Below the pieces are notes generated by a model, which did not search any database, was not told the origin of the DNA, and was given only the letters and a program-made list of their open reading frames with translations. Source: Gemmiger formicilis (GTDB lineage: Bacteria > Bacillota > Clostridia > Oscillospirales > Ruminococcaceae). Taken from it: a stretch of DNA of 64,000 nucleotides. The stretch is from positions 42,031-106,030 of the forward strand of contig NZ_JACJJP010000009.1 of the NCBI RefSeq assembly GCF_016900095.1, given 5' to 3'. The position numbers and the translations under genes were made by a program. The first letter of the stretch is position 1, and the number at the start of each line of letters is the position of its first letter. Shown piece by piece: positions 53,338-60,497 of this stretch.

Positions 53338-53544
53338 ATGACAAGTGAAGAAAAGAAACTGTTGCAGGCAAAGCACCGCTTGGAGGAAGCCCAGGCACGG
53401 GATCGGGTGAAGGAGCGAAAAGCCCGGACAAGGCGGCTCATTCAGGAGGGCGCAGTGCTGGAAAAAGTGCTGCCGGAAGTACAGGCGGTAGGGCTTGACA
53501 ATCTGGAAGAATACCTGCGGCGAAAACTGGCAGGATACGATTGA
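53338..53544 (+). CDS. DUF3847 family protein
   Basis: 68 residues, mostly charged helix. LQAKHRLEEAQARDRVKERK and then ARTRRLIQEGAVLEKVLPEV match DUF3847 (PF12958), which is almost always found just before MobA/MobL relaxases in Clostridia elements. By position it may be a relaxosome accessory that binds near oriT, like MobC-type proteins; this is not proven. It starts four bases after the HTH gene. Confidence 0.85.
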   Translation: MTSEEKKLLQAKHRLEEAQARDRVKERKARTRRLIQEGAVLEKVLPEVQAVGLDNLEEYLRRKLAGYD

Positions 53545-53552
53545 AAACGGCT

Positions 53553-53590
53553 GGGAGGTCTCCGGGAAACCGGGGGCCTTCCTCTTTTTT
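53553..53590 (+). terminator. Terminator after the DUF3847 gene
   Basis: GGGAGGTCTCCGG and CCGGGGGCCTTCC pair across a GAAA-type loop with minor mismatches, followed by TCTTTTTT. Confidence 0.75.
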
Positions 53591-53596
53591 ATCCCG

Positions 53597-53635
53597 AAGG
53601 GCGCACTTACTCACCACCTGCTAAAGCAGGCGGTG
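53597..53635 (-). other. oriT: Predicted origin of transfer (oriT), RSF1010/R1162-like
   Basis: On the minus strand an inverted repeat, CACCGCCTGC-TTTA-GCAGGTGGTG (53635-53612), is followed after one base by GTAAGTGCGCCCTT (53610-53597). This core is what I recall as the nic region of RSF1010/R1162, where cleavage falls after TAAGTGCG, and the inverted repeat sits on the same side as in that plasmid. The relaxase downstream is of the matching MobA/MobL (MobQ) class. The exact nick has not been tested. Confidence 0.8.
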
Positions 53636-53982
53636 GCAGCCCTCCCGTTGGCCGGGCACGTGCGCTCTCCGAGGGGGATTGCGGCTCCTGCGGGAGCCGC
53701 TGGACAAGGCTGCATTTCTGCCAAACTGCCAGCCTTGCCCATGCAGTCGGCGCAGGGGTTTCCACTTTGGAATCCCCTGTTCATGGGGTGGTATATTGCC
53801 ACCTCATCCCGCCGCCTGCCTGCGTCAACCTGCCACCGGCAGCTTGACACAGATACAGGGGAGGAACGATTTGTTCCACCCCTGCTGGCGGTACGTCGCA
53901 TTTCACGACGTACCTGTTGTAATTGAGTACGGAAGAAGGGCTGCTGCGTTTCACAGTAGCCCTTCGGAAAGGACGGTAGACA

Positions 53983-55674
53983 ATGGCAATTTATCATTTG
54001 GAGGCCAAAATGGTCAGCCGGGGCGCGGGCCGCTCTGCTGTGGCCGCTTCGGCCTATCTGAGCTGTTCCCGGATGCTCAACAATTACGACGGGGTGCAGC
54101 ATGACTACACCCGAAAACAGGGCCTTGCCTGGCAGGCGGTGTTCCTGCCGCCAATGGCTCCCCCGGAATGGCAGGACAGGGAAAAACTCTGGAACGCCGT
54201 GGAGGAAGCGGAGAAAACCAAGGACAGCCGCCTTGCGCGGGAATTTGTCGCCGCGCTGCCCATCGAGCTGTCACGCCAGCAGCAGATCGAACTTCTGCAA
54301 GAATTTATCCGGGAGCAGTTCGTAGATGAAGGAATGTGCGCCGACGTTGACATCCACGACACCGACGGCCACAATCCCCACGCCCACATCCTGCTGACGG
54401 TGCGTCCGCTCAATGAAAACGGCACCTGGCAGTACAAGACTGAGAAAGAATATCTCTGCGTCAAGGACGGCGAAGAACGGGGCTTCACTACCTCTGAGTT
54501 CAAGGCTGCACAGGCCGAGGGCTGGGAGAAGCAGTATTCCTACAAAGTCGGCAAAAAGAAAGTGTACATGGCTCCTTCCGCAGCCCAGGCGCATGGCTAT
54601 GTTCGTGCGGACAAACACCCCAAAAGCACCCGGTACGGCAGGCAGAATCCCATCTCTGCGCGGTGGAACAGCGAAGAACAACTGCTCGTCTGGCGCGAGG
54701 CGTGGGCCACGGCAGCGAACCGCTGTCTGGAGTTGGCTGGTCACGACAGCCGCATCGACCACCGCAGCCATGCCGAGCGTGGACTGGAGGAACGGCCCAC
54801 GATTCACGAGGGCGTGGCAGCCCAGGCGTTGGAGCGGCGCGGCATCGTCTCCGATCGCTGCGAACTGAACCGGCAGATCAAGGCCGACAATGCCCTGCTG
54901 CGGGAACTGAAAGCGGAGGTCAAAAAGCTGGCCGCTTTGGTTGTCCACACCGTGCCCGCCGTAGCGGAGCGTCTGGAAAAATTACGCAGCAGGATTTTAA
55001 TTTTCTGTTACCAGCTATCTCATATCCGTGCAGGCCGTGCCAACTGTCAGAAAGCCCTTACTGTGTACAAGCCCCAGCTGACACGGTTCATCAATTTGGC
55101 GCAGCAGATCAAGGAGAAAGGCAGAGAGCGCAAAACAGTGAAAGCCGAGAAAGAATCCCTGCCTGCGTGGCAGGTGTTCAAGCACAAAGAGTTGGGCGCT
55201 AAGATTGCGGAGCTGACCGAGGATCTGGAGGAACTGCGCTCTGAAAAGGCGCTGTTGTTGCAGCAATTTGAGTATGCTGAGGATGCTGGGGCCGAGACCT
55301 TCCGCAAAGACATCGCCGTGCTGGAATCCAACCTGCAAAAATTGGACGAGCAGGAGCAGAAATATTCCGCCGAACTGGATGCCGCACTGCATGAATACGC
55401 CGAGGTGAAATCGCAGGCCACCGACCTTGACCCGGTGGAACTGTATGAGGCCCGGCAGGCCATCCGATCTGGGTATGAAGCAGCCGCCAATGAAAAGTTG
55501 GAGCAGGTATTTGGCGAAAAATATTCGCCGCTGCGGTGGATGGACGCTAAACAGGCACAGACGCGCTTGACCAACGATACGGCAGAGGAATACGCCGCCA
55601 TCCAAGTGGCAAAGCAAAGGCACAAATCCATGTCGCTGCCTACCCGCAAACGGAAGCAGGAGCAGGAATGGTAA
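53983..55674 (+). CDS. mobA: MobA/MobL-family relaxase
   Basis: 563 residues. IYHLEAKMVSRGAGRSAVAA and AYLSCSRMLNNYDG are the N-terminal motif with the nicking tyrosine region, and DTDGHNPHAHILLTVRPL is the histidine triad (HUH) that binds metal. A long coiled coil occupies the C-terminal third. The enzyme nicks oriT and pilots the strand through a helper conjugation pore. It is preceded by AAAGGACGG and a hairpin array. There is no fused primase domain, unlike RSF1010 MobA. Confidence 0.92.
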   Translation: MAIYHLEAKMVSRGAGRSAVAASAYLSCSRMLNNYDGVQHDYTRKQGLAWQAVFLPPMAPPEWQDREKLWNAVEEAEKTKDSRLAREFVAALPIELSRQQQIELLQEFIREQFVDEGMCADVDIHDTDGHNPHAHILLTVRPLNENGTWQYKTEKEYLCVKDGEERGFTTSEFKAAQAEGWEKQYSYKVGKKKVYMAPSAAQAHGYVRADKHPKSTRYGRQNPISARWNSEEQLLVWREAWATAANRCLELAGHDSRIDHRSHAERGLEERPTIHEGVAAQALERRGIVSDRCELNRQIKADNALLRELKAEVKKLAALVVHTVPAVAERLEKLRSRILIFCYQLSHIRAGRANCQKALTVYKPQLTRFINLAQQIKEKGRERKTVKAEKESLPAWQVFKHKELGAKIAELTEDLEELRSEKALLLQQFEYAEDAGAETFRKDIAVLESNLQKLDEQEQKYSAELDAALHEYAEVKSQATDLDPVELYEARQAIRSGYEAAANEKLEQVFGEKYSPLRWMDAKQAQTRLTNDTAEEYAAIQVAKQRHKSMSLPTRKRKQEQEW

Positions 55675-55681
55675 CGCGAAA

Positions 55682-55716
55682 GGCGGCACGGCCCATGTTG
55701 GTCGTGCCGCCGTTTG
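55682..55716 (+). terminator. Terminator after mobA
   Basis: GGCGGCACG pairs with CGTGCCGCC around a 15-base loop and is followed by GTTTGCCC; the T-run is short. Confidence 0.6.
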
Positions 55717-55751
55717 CCCTTACGATGCATTGCAGGACTACTCCATGTTAT

Positions 55752-55817
55752 AACCGGTTCATTATTTAGTAAAATTTTAGTAAAGCGTATTGACTTCGAC
55801 AGAAGGCGCTATATAAT
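55752..55817 (+). promoter_or_regulatory. Promoter and operator region of the lacI-type gene
   Basis: TTGACT (55790-55795) and TATAAT (55812-55817) are 16 bases apart. Upstream lies TTTAGTAAAATTTTAGTAAA, which is both a direct repeat of TTTAGTAAA and nearly palindromic, and the perfect palindrome AACCGGTT. These may be regulator sites or an UP element. Confidence 0.6.
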
Positions 55818-55848
55818 GAGCTTGAAACGATACGAAAGGAGGAGCCTC

Positions 55849-56826
55849 ATGGCGACAATCAAGGATGTGGCCCAAGCCGCTCAGGTCTCGACTGCGGCGG
55901 TCTCACGGGTTTTGAACAAGGACGACAACATCTCTGTCTCACCGGAGGTGCGGGCCCGGATTTTTCAGGCGGCCCACGTCCTGGGCTATGTATCTCCTCG
56001 CCAGAGAAAGGCGGCAGAGCATAAAACGCACCTGGTCATCGGGGTGGCGGACTGGCGGATCATCCGCCCAGACCGGCACAATGTACGCCTCTCGTCCCTG
56101 TCCTGTCTGGTACAGATGATGACCGACCGGTACGAGGTAACCTTTGTGCGATTGACTTTCGGTGAGCCTCAACAGGTGGATGGTATTATTGCCCTGGGGG
56201 TGTTCAGCGAGAAGGAAATCGACTTTCTACGCTCCCTGTCCTTCGCCATCGTCTTTGTGAACTCCAACCAGCACAACTACGAGTTCGACCAGGTGCAGGT
56301 GGACTTCGACCGAGGCCAGGAGCAGATGGTGTCCTACCTGCTGGATCAGAAACGGTACACCGGGCTGGGGTATATCGGCGGTATTTACGACGGGGCCAAT
56401 GGCCGCATCGGCACCCACCGTCTGGCCGCCATCCGGCGCATCTTGGAGAAGCGCGGCCAGTACGATCCACGAACCTTCCATGTGGGGGAAATCAGTCGAG
56501 AAAGTGGCTATGCGCTGGCCAAGAAGGCCGTGGAAGAGCATACCTTGGCGGAAGCAGTTCTGTTGGGCAGTGATGAGGTGGCTGAAGGCGCTTTAGAGGC
56601 ATTCCGGGAACTGGGCGTCCGTGTGCCGAAAGATGTGGCGGTCATCATCTATCAGGATATTCAGACCTTGGAGAGCAAGTGGCCCACCGGCACCTGCCTG
56701 GAGATGTTTCCGGACTATGTGTGGGAAAACGCCCTGGAACTGCTTTTTGGCCGGATCAGTCAGCGTCGTTCCCAGGCAGTGACCGTCACGGTGCCCACCC
56801 ACCTGAAGATTGGCGACACAGCCTGA
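55849..56826 (+). CDS. LacI-family transcriptional regulator
   Basis: 325 residues. MATIKDVAQAAQVSTAAVSR is the LacI helix-turn-helix and VLNKDDNISVSPEVRARI the hinge side. The ligand domain has LGYIGGIYDGANGRIGTHR and a late AVIIYQDIQTLESKWPTG, similar to regulators of the EbgR/MsmR type. It is likely a repressor that senses the compound handled by the downstream genes. A CG-centred palindrome, AAACGTTT at 56890-56897, lies before the phnD-like gene and is a candidate operator. The ribosome site is AAAGGAGGAG. Confidence 0.9.
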   Translation: MATIKDVAQAAQVSTAAVSRVLNKDDNISVSPEVRARIFQAAHVLGYVSPRQRKAAEHKTHLVIGVADWRIIRPDRHNVRLSSLSCLVQMMTDRYEVTFVRLTFGEPQQVDGIIALGVFSEKEIDFLRSLSFAIVFVNSNQHNYEFDQVQVDFDRGQEQMVSYLLDQKRYTGLGYIGGIYDGANGRIGTHRLAAIRRILEKRGQYDPRTFHVGEISRESGYALAKKAVEEHTLAEAVLLGSDEVAEGALEAFRELGVRVPKDVAVIIYQDIQTLESKWPTGTCLEMFPDYVWENALELLFGRISQRRSQAVTVTVPTHLKIGDTA

Positions 56827-56889
56827 ATCACTAAAGCGGTTATCAGAGGGCATTCCCTCTATAACAGATAAATTTAATAGTAACCCCAG

Positions 56890-56897
56890 AAACGTTT
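56890..56897. promoter_or_regulatory. Candidate LacI-type operator before the phnD-like gene
   Basis: AAACGTTT within AGAAACGTTTACA is a CG-centred palindrome of the kind bound by LacI-family proteins. It stands 27 bases before the start codon and would block transcription or elongation. A clear promoter of its own could not be placed in this gap. Confidence 0.45.
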
Positions 56898-56923
56898 ACA
56901 GAAACAACAAGGAGGATCACAGA

Positions 56924-58027
56924 ATGAAAAAAGCATTTTCTCTCCTGCTGGCTGGTGTGATGTGTGTTGGCCTGTTGGCTGGCTGCGGCGGCCAAAACAG
57001 CGAGTCCCAGAGCAGCACCAGCAGCACAAGTTCCACAGACAGCAGCACAAGTACCACAGCGACTTCTGAAACCAGCAACAAAAAGATTGATACCTTGCGG
57101 ATCGCTTTTGTCCCGTCCCGCGAACCGGAGGAAATCATCACCGCTACCGAACCCCTGAAGCAGATGCTCACCGATGAACTGGCGACGTTGGGGTACGATG
57201 TGGGTGAGGTGGACATCACCGTGGGCACCAGCTATGAGGCGGTAGGCGAGGCTCTGGCCGCCGGTACCGCCGACGTTGGCCTGATCCCCGGCGGCACCTA
57301 TGTGCTCTACGATGACGGCTGCGACGTGCTGCTGACCGCTACCCGGGACGGCCTGTCCATCGACTCTGACAATGCCAAGGACTGGAACGACAACGCCCCC
57401 ACCGAGCCTACCACTGAGCAAGTCACCAGCTACCGCGCCTTGATGATCGCCGGCCCCTCTGAAAAGGGCAAGGAGCTGGCCGCCAAGGTCAACGCTGGCG
57501 AGGCCCTCACCTGGGAGGACGTGAGCAGTGCCAATTGGAGTGTGGCCAATTCCTCCTCTCCTGCCGGATACATCTATCCTTCTCTGTGGCTCCAGGAGAA
57601 CTTCGACAAGAATATCACCGACCTGCCCCACGCGGTGCAGTCTGACTCCTACGGCAGTGCCTTCGCCCGTTTGGCCTCCGGTCAGGTGGACATCCTCTGC
57701 ACCTATGCCGACGCCCGCCGGGACTATGAGGATGAGTGGACAACCGAGTACGGCATGACCAACAGCATCTGGGATGACACCGCTGTGGTTGGCGTCACTC
57801 CCGCTATTTACAATGACACCATCAGCGTCAGCAAGACCTCGCCCATCATGGACGATGATTTCAAGCAGGCTTTGGGCCAGGCTTTCATCAACATCGGCAA
57901 CACCGAGGAAGGCAAAGAGGTCATCGCTATCTACAGCCACAACGGCTATCAGTGGGCGAAGTCCGAGGACTACGACTCTGAGCGGGCCGCTCAGGAGATG
58001 ATCCAGTCTCTGAACAGCGCGGGTTAA
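56924..58027 (+). CDS. PhnD-like phosphate/phosphonate ABC transporter substrate-binding lipoprotein
   Basis: 367 residues. The signal peptide ends in the lipobox GLLAGC, followed by a serine- and threonine-rich linker. DTLRIAFVPSREPEEIITAT, ITVGTSYEAVGEALAAGTAD and VGLIPGGTYVLY are PhnD-family motifs for binding an oxyanion or organophosphorus ligand. As a lipoprotein it faces the outside. PhnD relatives bind phosphonates, phosphite or phosphate esters; the specific ligand cannot be read from sequence. It begins the transporter operon downstream of the regulator. Confidence 0.88.
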   Translation: MKKAFSLLLAGVMCVGLLAGCGGQNSESQSSTSSTSSTDSSTSTTATSETSNKKIDTLRIAFVPSREPEEIITATEPLKQMLTDELATLGYDVGEVDITVGTSYEAVGEALAAGTADVGLIPGGTYVLYDDGCDVLLTATRDGLSIDSDNAKDWNDNAPTEPTTEQVTSYRALMIAGPSEKGKELAAKVNAGEALTWEDVSSANWSVANSSSPAGYIYPSLWLQENFDKNITDLPHAVQSDSYGSAFARLASGQVDILCTYADARRDYEDEWTTEYGMTNSIWDDTAVVGVTPAIYNDTISVSKTSPIMDDDFKQALGQAFINIGNTEEGKEVIAIYSHNGYQWAKSEDYDSERAAQEMIQSLNSAG

Positions 58028-58052
58028 ACTCAATCAAACATGAACCACAAAT

Positions 58053-58082
58053 GAGGGAGGGAGGCCGAGGCTTTCCTCCCTC
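58053..58082 (+). terminator. Possible attenuator hairpin between the phnD- and phnC-like genes
   Basis: GAGGGAGG (58053-58060) pairs with CCTCCCTC (58075-58082), but no T-run follows. Hairpins in this position often stabilise the receptor message over the permease message. Confidence 0.45.
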
Positions 58083-58103
58083 GTTTGGGATAGGGAGAGT
58101 ATC

Positions 58104-58856
58104 ATGATAGAATTCAAAGAAGTAGAAAAGCGTTATCCGAATGGATTCGAGGCCCTGAAGCACATCAACCTGACCATTGATCAAGGGGAGTTTGTAGCCA
58201 TCATCGGCCTTTCCGGTGCAGGCAAGTCCACCCTGATCCGTACCATCAATCGGATGCACGACATTACCCAGGGCCAGCTGACGGTGGACGGCACCGATGT
58301 GATGACCCTGCATGGAAAAAACTTGCGGAAATTTCGTCGCCGTATCGGCATGATTTTCCAGTCCTTCAACCTGATTACCCGCACCACTGTTATCAAGAAT
58401 GTGCTCACCGCCTTTGTCCCTGATCTGCCCTGGTGGCGGGCAACTTTTGGCATCTTCACGAAGGAGGAAAAGATGAAGGCGCTGGAAGCCCTGGATCAGA
58501 TGGGAATTCTGGACAAAGCCTTTGTCCGGGCGGATCAGCTCTCCGGTGGTCAACAGCAGCGTGTGGCCCTGGCTCGGACCCTGGCCCAGAATCCTCAGAT
58601 TATCCTGGCGGATGAGCCGGTGGCCTCTCTGGACCCGGTGACTGCCAAACAGGTGATGGACGATTTTCAGCGAATCAACCGGGATATGCACATTACGGTA
58701 CTCATTAACATCCACCATGTGGAGTTGGCTCTCCAGTACGCCACCCGGGTAATTGGTATCCGAGCCGGGGAGATCGTTTACGATGGCCCGGCCAATCAGG
58801 TGGATCAGGCGGTGCTGGACTCCATCTATCAGGGAAAGCAGGAGGAACCGGCATGA
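58104..58856 (+). CDS. phnC: PhnC-like ABC transporter ATPase
   Basis: 250 residues. Walker A IIGLSGAGKSTLIRTINR, signature LSGGQQQRVALARTLAQNP and Walker B IILADEPVASLDPVTAK are intact, and NINIHHVELALQYATR-type switch residues follow (ending at LINIHHVELAL). The N-terminal EVEKRYPNGFEALKHI is typical of PhnC. It couples ATP hydrolysis to transport by the two PhnE proteins encoded next. It overlaps the first of them by ATGA. Confidence 0.92.
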   Translation: MIEFKEVEKRYPNGFEALKHINLTIDQGEFVAIIGLSGAGKSTLIRTINRMHDITQGQLTVDGTDVMTLHGKNLRKFRRRIGMIFQSFNLITRTTVIKNVLTAFVPDLPWWRATFGIFTKEEKMKALEALDQMGILDKAFVRADQLSGGQQQRVALARTLAQNPQIILADEPVASLDPVTAKQVMDDFQRINRDMHITVLINIHHVELALQYATRVIGIRAGEIVYDGPANQVDQAVLDSIYQGKQEEPA

Positions 58857-59674
58857 GTATATACGACAAAATCTTCCCACACAAATTGCTCACCCTACCC
58901 AACGGAAAACAGGTTTCCAAACCCAGATCTCGTGCTCCGCTGGCAGCGGTGATTTTGGTAGCCATGACGATTCTTTCGGTGAAGGTCACCGGTTTTGACC
59001 TGGGGGTCCTGGTCAGTCGGATTAAGGAGTTTTTTGTCATTCTGGGCGACATGATTCCACCACAGTGGGACTATATGCCCCAGATTTGGCAGCCCCTGTT
59101 CGACACCATCAAAATGTCCCTGCTGGGTTCCTTCATTGGCTCCATCCTGGTGGTGCCCTTCGCCATGCTGGCCTCTACCAATATCATTCACAACCGGGTG
59201 GTCGTGGCAGCTATGCGGCTGCTCCTGAGTATCATCCGCACCTTGCCTACCCTGGTCTCCGCCCTGATCGCCACCTACATTTTCGGCCTGGGTACTCTGG
59301 CGGGCACCACAGCCATCGCCATCTTTACCTTCGCTTACATCGGCAAGATCCTCTATGAAGAAATCGAAACGGTAGATATGGGACCTTTTGAAGCCATGGA
59401 GGCAATGGGGGCCACCAAGGTACGCGCCTTCATCAGCGCCATCGTGCCCCAGGTGCTGCCCTCTTATCTGTCTAACTGCCTATTTTGCTTCGAGGGAAAT
59501 GTGCGCTACGCCTCCATTTTGGGGTATGTGGGAGCAGGCGGCCTTGGTCTGATCCTGAACGAGAAGATTGGTTGGCGTGAGTATGCCAGCGTAGGTATGA
59601 TCCTGCTGGCGTTGTTCGTCACCGTGTTTATCATTGAAACCATCAGCCGGGCCGCCCGGAAACGGCTGGTATAG
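58853..59674 (+). CDS. phnE: PhnE-like ABC transporter permease (first)
   Basis: 273 residues. About six membrane segments are visible after a 25-residue cytoplasmic start. IKMSLLGSFIGSILVVPFAM, RTLPTLVSALIATYIFGLGT and the coupling loop EAMEAMGATKVRAF, followed by VLPSYLSNCLF, are standard for PhnE. It forms a heterodimer with the second permease. The overlap with phnC and the short gap to the next gene show one operon. Confidence 0.92.
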   Translation: MSIYDKIFPHKLLTLPNGKQVSKPRSRAPLAAVILVAMTILSVKVTGFDLGVLVSRIKEFFVILGDMIPPQWDYMPQIWQPLFDTIKMSLLGSFIGSILVVPFAMLASTNIIHNRVVVAAMRLLLSIIRTLPTLVSALIATYIFGLGTLAGTTAIAIFTFAYIGKILYEEIETVDMGPFEAMEAMGATKVRAFISAIVPQVLPSYLSNCLFCFEGNVRYASILGYVGAGGLGLILNEKIGWREYASVGMILLALFVTVFIIETISRAARKRLV

Positions 59675-59685
59675 GAGGAGTTGCC

Positions 59686-60495
59686 ATGAACAAACGAATC
59701 GAAGCGGCTTATGAACAGCGGCCCCGCCGCTGGGTCTTTGAGCTGGCCGTGGCTGTGGTGGTTGTAGCTCTGCTGATCTGGAGCGGCTCTGCCGTGGAGA
59801 CGGCGGGCACCACGCAAAATGGAGCGGTGATTGCCTGGAATATCCTGGCGGGCATCTTCCACCCGGATACGGACCTGTTGTTCAATTTCACTACCCAGGG
59901 TGTGCCTTACCTGTTGTTGGAGACCATCTGCATCGCATTTTTGGGTACGATTGTGGGTGCTATCATTTCTGTTCCGTTGGCCTTTCTTTCGGCCTCCAAC
60001 CTGACTCCGAAGCCGGTAGCCTTTGTTGGACGTATCATCATTATGGCCGTCCGCACCGTTCCCGCCTTCGTCTATGGCCTCATGTTCATTCGCGTCACAG
60101 GCCCCGGTGCCTTCGCTGGCCTGCTGACCATGTCCCTGTGTTCGGTAGGCATGGTGAGCAAAATGTACATCGAAGCCATTGAGGACTTGGATGTTCGTGT
60201 ATTGGAGTCCCTGGACGCGGCGGGCTGCACGACCTGGCAGAAGATCCGCTACGGCATCCTGCCCCAGCTGATGCCCAACTTCGCCTCCACCGCCATCTAC
60301 CGCTTTGACATCAACCTGCGGGACGCCACCGTGCTGGGCCTGGTGGGAGCGGGCGGTATCGGTGCGCCGCTGATCTTTGCCATGAACTCTTACCGCTGGG
60401 AAGAGGCCGGTGCTATCTTGGCAGGTCTCATCGTGCTGGTGTTGATCGTGGAGTGGATTTCCACCAAAATCCGGGTCAAGCTGGCCAGGGGGTGA
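59686..60495 (+). CDS. phnE: PhnE-like ABC transporter permease (second)
   Basis: 269 residues. Membrane segments begin with FELAVAVVVVALLIW, and TICIAFLGTIVGAIISVPLA, FVYGLMFIRVTGPGAFAGLL and LESLDAAGCTTWQKIRYGIL match PhnE. It is a diverged paralogue of the preceding permease, and two PhnE genes are usual in Gram-positive phn transporters. GGAGGAGTTGCC precedes the ATG. It ends two bases before the phosphatase gene, so that gene is very likely co-transcribed. Confidence 0.92.
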   Translation: MNKRIEAAYEQRPRRWVFELAVAVVVVALLIWSGSAVETAGTTQNGAVIAWNILAGIFHPDTDLLFNFTTQGVPYLLLETICIAFLGTIVGAIISVPLAFLSASNLTPKPVAFVGRIIIMAVRTVPAFVYGLMFIRVTGPGAFAGLLTMSLCSVGMVSKMYIEAIEDLDVRVLESLDAAGCTTWQKIRYGILPQLMPNFASTAIYRFDINLRDATVLGLVGAGGIGAPLIFAMNSYRWEEAGAILAGLIVLVLIVEWISTKIRVKLARG

Positions 60496-60497
60496 GC

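Larger units (their letters stand above)
53545..53982. other. Gene-free stretch between DUF3847 and mobA: oriT and hairpin array
   Basis: 438 bases. Besides the terminator and oriT, it holds at least five further hairpins: GCGGCTCC/GGAGCCGC (53681-53700), CAAGGCTG/CAGCCTTG (53705-53737), CAGGGGTTTCC/GGAATCCCCTG (53753-53779), GGTACGTCG/CGACGTACC (53890-53914) and AAGGGCTGCTG/CAGTAGCCCTT (53936-53964). Open frames here (for example 53495-53926) show no family resemblance and are probably not genes. Confidence 0.65.
42819..55760 (+). mobile_element. Integrative mobilizable element (serine recombinase, MobA/MobL)
   Basis: From the palindrome at 42819 to somewhere between the relaxase stop (55674) and the lacI promoter (55790), the genes belong to a Clostridia-type mobilizable element: TnpV, TnpW, large serine recombinase, CHC2 primase, D5-type helicase, HTH, DUF3847, oriT and relaxase, with acetyltransferases and RhuM as cargo. 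There is no VirB/VirD4 set, so it depends on a helper for transfer. The left edge is supported by a truncated symporter gene; the right edge is uncertain. It could also be two elements merged. Confidence 0.65.

Noticed and set aside
53495..54104. Overlapping frames of 140 or so codons in front of mobA
   Set aside because: They run through the oriT and hairpins, have no ribosome site and show low-complexity translations.
42819..55760. Full conjugative element (ICE)
   Set aside because: No VirB4, VirD4/TcpA or other type IV secretion genes are present between the ends, so it is called mobilizable only.
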